From contig JAZGUH010000951.1 of the NCBI GenBank assembly GCA_037893225.1, positions 1 to 64,000 of the forward strand: a stretch of 64,000 nucleotides of DNA, read 5' to 3'. The position numbers and the translations under genes are program-made. Origin of the DNA: Hippasteria phrygiana (taxonomy: Eukaryota; Echinodermata; Asteroidea; Valvatida; Goniasteridae). Below are positions 63,669 to 64,000 of this stretch, piece by piece. The first letter of the stretch is position 1, and each line of letters opens with the position of its first letter. The notes beneath the pieces are model-generated. The model searched no databases and had not been told where the DNA came from. It saw only the letters and a program-made list of their open reading frames with translations.

Positions 63669-63830
63669 GGGTAAGACACTTTACTACAATTGCCTCTCTC
63701 CACCCAGGAGTATAAATGGGTACCTGTGAGGGTAGAGAACAGATCTTGAACTGCTGCATAGAACTGATCTCATGGCCTGTGCTAGGGGTAACAATAAGCC
63801 AGTTCGGTATTCCAACTGCGCATGTGCACA
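63669..63830 (-). mobile_element. SINE-like conserved module, copy 2
   Basis: On the minus strand: CAGGTACCCATTTATACTCC, TGGGTGGAGAGAGGCAATTG, TAGTAAAGTGTCTTACCC. It corresponds to 58880-58990. The 86-codon frame at 63574-63834 is a shadow. Confidence 0.5.
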
Positions 63831-64000
63831 TCAAGATTTGACAATTTTTCTTTTGGGAGAAACATTTTATCGCATGTGCGCAAAAGTATAGCGGGTATCA
63901 GCAAATTTAAAAAGAAAATGTCGTGTTCTGAAGTAACATATTAAAAAAACAACGTTTGGACAGCGAAGTGATTTCAGGTGTCTTGTGAGTCCAAACTTTT

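Overview
This window looks like non-coding, repeat-dominated nuclear DNA of a marine invertebrate deuterostome. An echinoderm is my best guess; a hemichordate or lancelet cannot be excluded. The grounds are its AT-rich intron- and intergene-like texture, the frequent word TAGGCCTA, the LINE, mariner, hAT-like and TTAA-type element mix, and a 28S rRNA fragment of metazoan type. No bacterial operon, CRISPR array or complete host protein gene was found. Almost every open frame is a shadow of a repeat or chance.

Coding remnants are few. A candidate first coding exon of a Crypton/KIAA1958-like tyrosine recombinase lies on the minus strand at 12423-12631 and ends in a good splice donor. Four LINE reverse-transcriptase C-terminal fragments lie at 23068-23545 (+), 30438-31105 (-), 33000-33400 (-) and 39803-40024 (+). 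A broken mariner transposase lies at 40025-40620 (-). A broken Tc1/mariner-type transposase lies at 54027-54267 (+), inside an 818-bp element with about 210-bp inverted repeats. One unrecognised 157-codon frame lies at 62447-62920 (-).

The rest is a dense mosaic of short DNA elements seen two to seven times in this window alone. I label these families A to M for cross-reference only. Several are nested: a MITE inside family D at 48814-49253, a foldback inside a TTAA element at 41688-42584, and a LINE inside a foldback at 22955-23865. A recurring class of elements has an interior built from one short degenerate word (1289-1832, 6965-7993, 8131-9365, 18461-19100, 29358-29586, 43735-43955, 60490-61190 and the G family). 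tRNA-derived repeats lie at 13408-13520, 15865-16052, 27862-27905, 33657-33796 and 52443-52620.

The most unusual object is a 3,980-bp segment at 34661-38640 bounded by TA and near-identical inverted ends. Each arm carries a CTCGCCGCGG palindrome array (15 cores left, 3 right), then about 75 bp of 28S rRNA-like sequence, then a CCATGG-rich array. Its interior holds a separate 300-bp copy of the 28S 3' end (36238-36537) and a 5S rRNA-derived SINE (37290-37815). No transposase is visible in it, so it appears non-autonomous.
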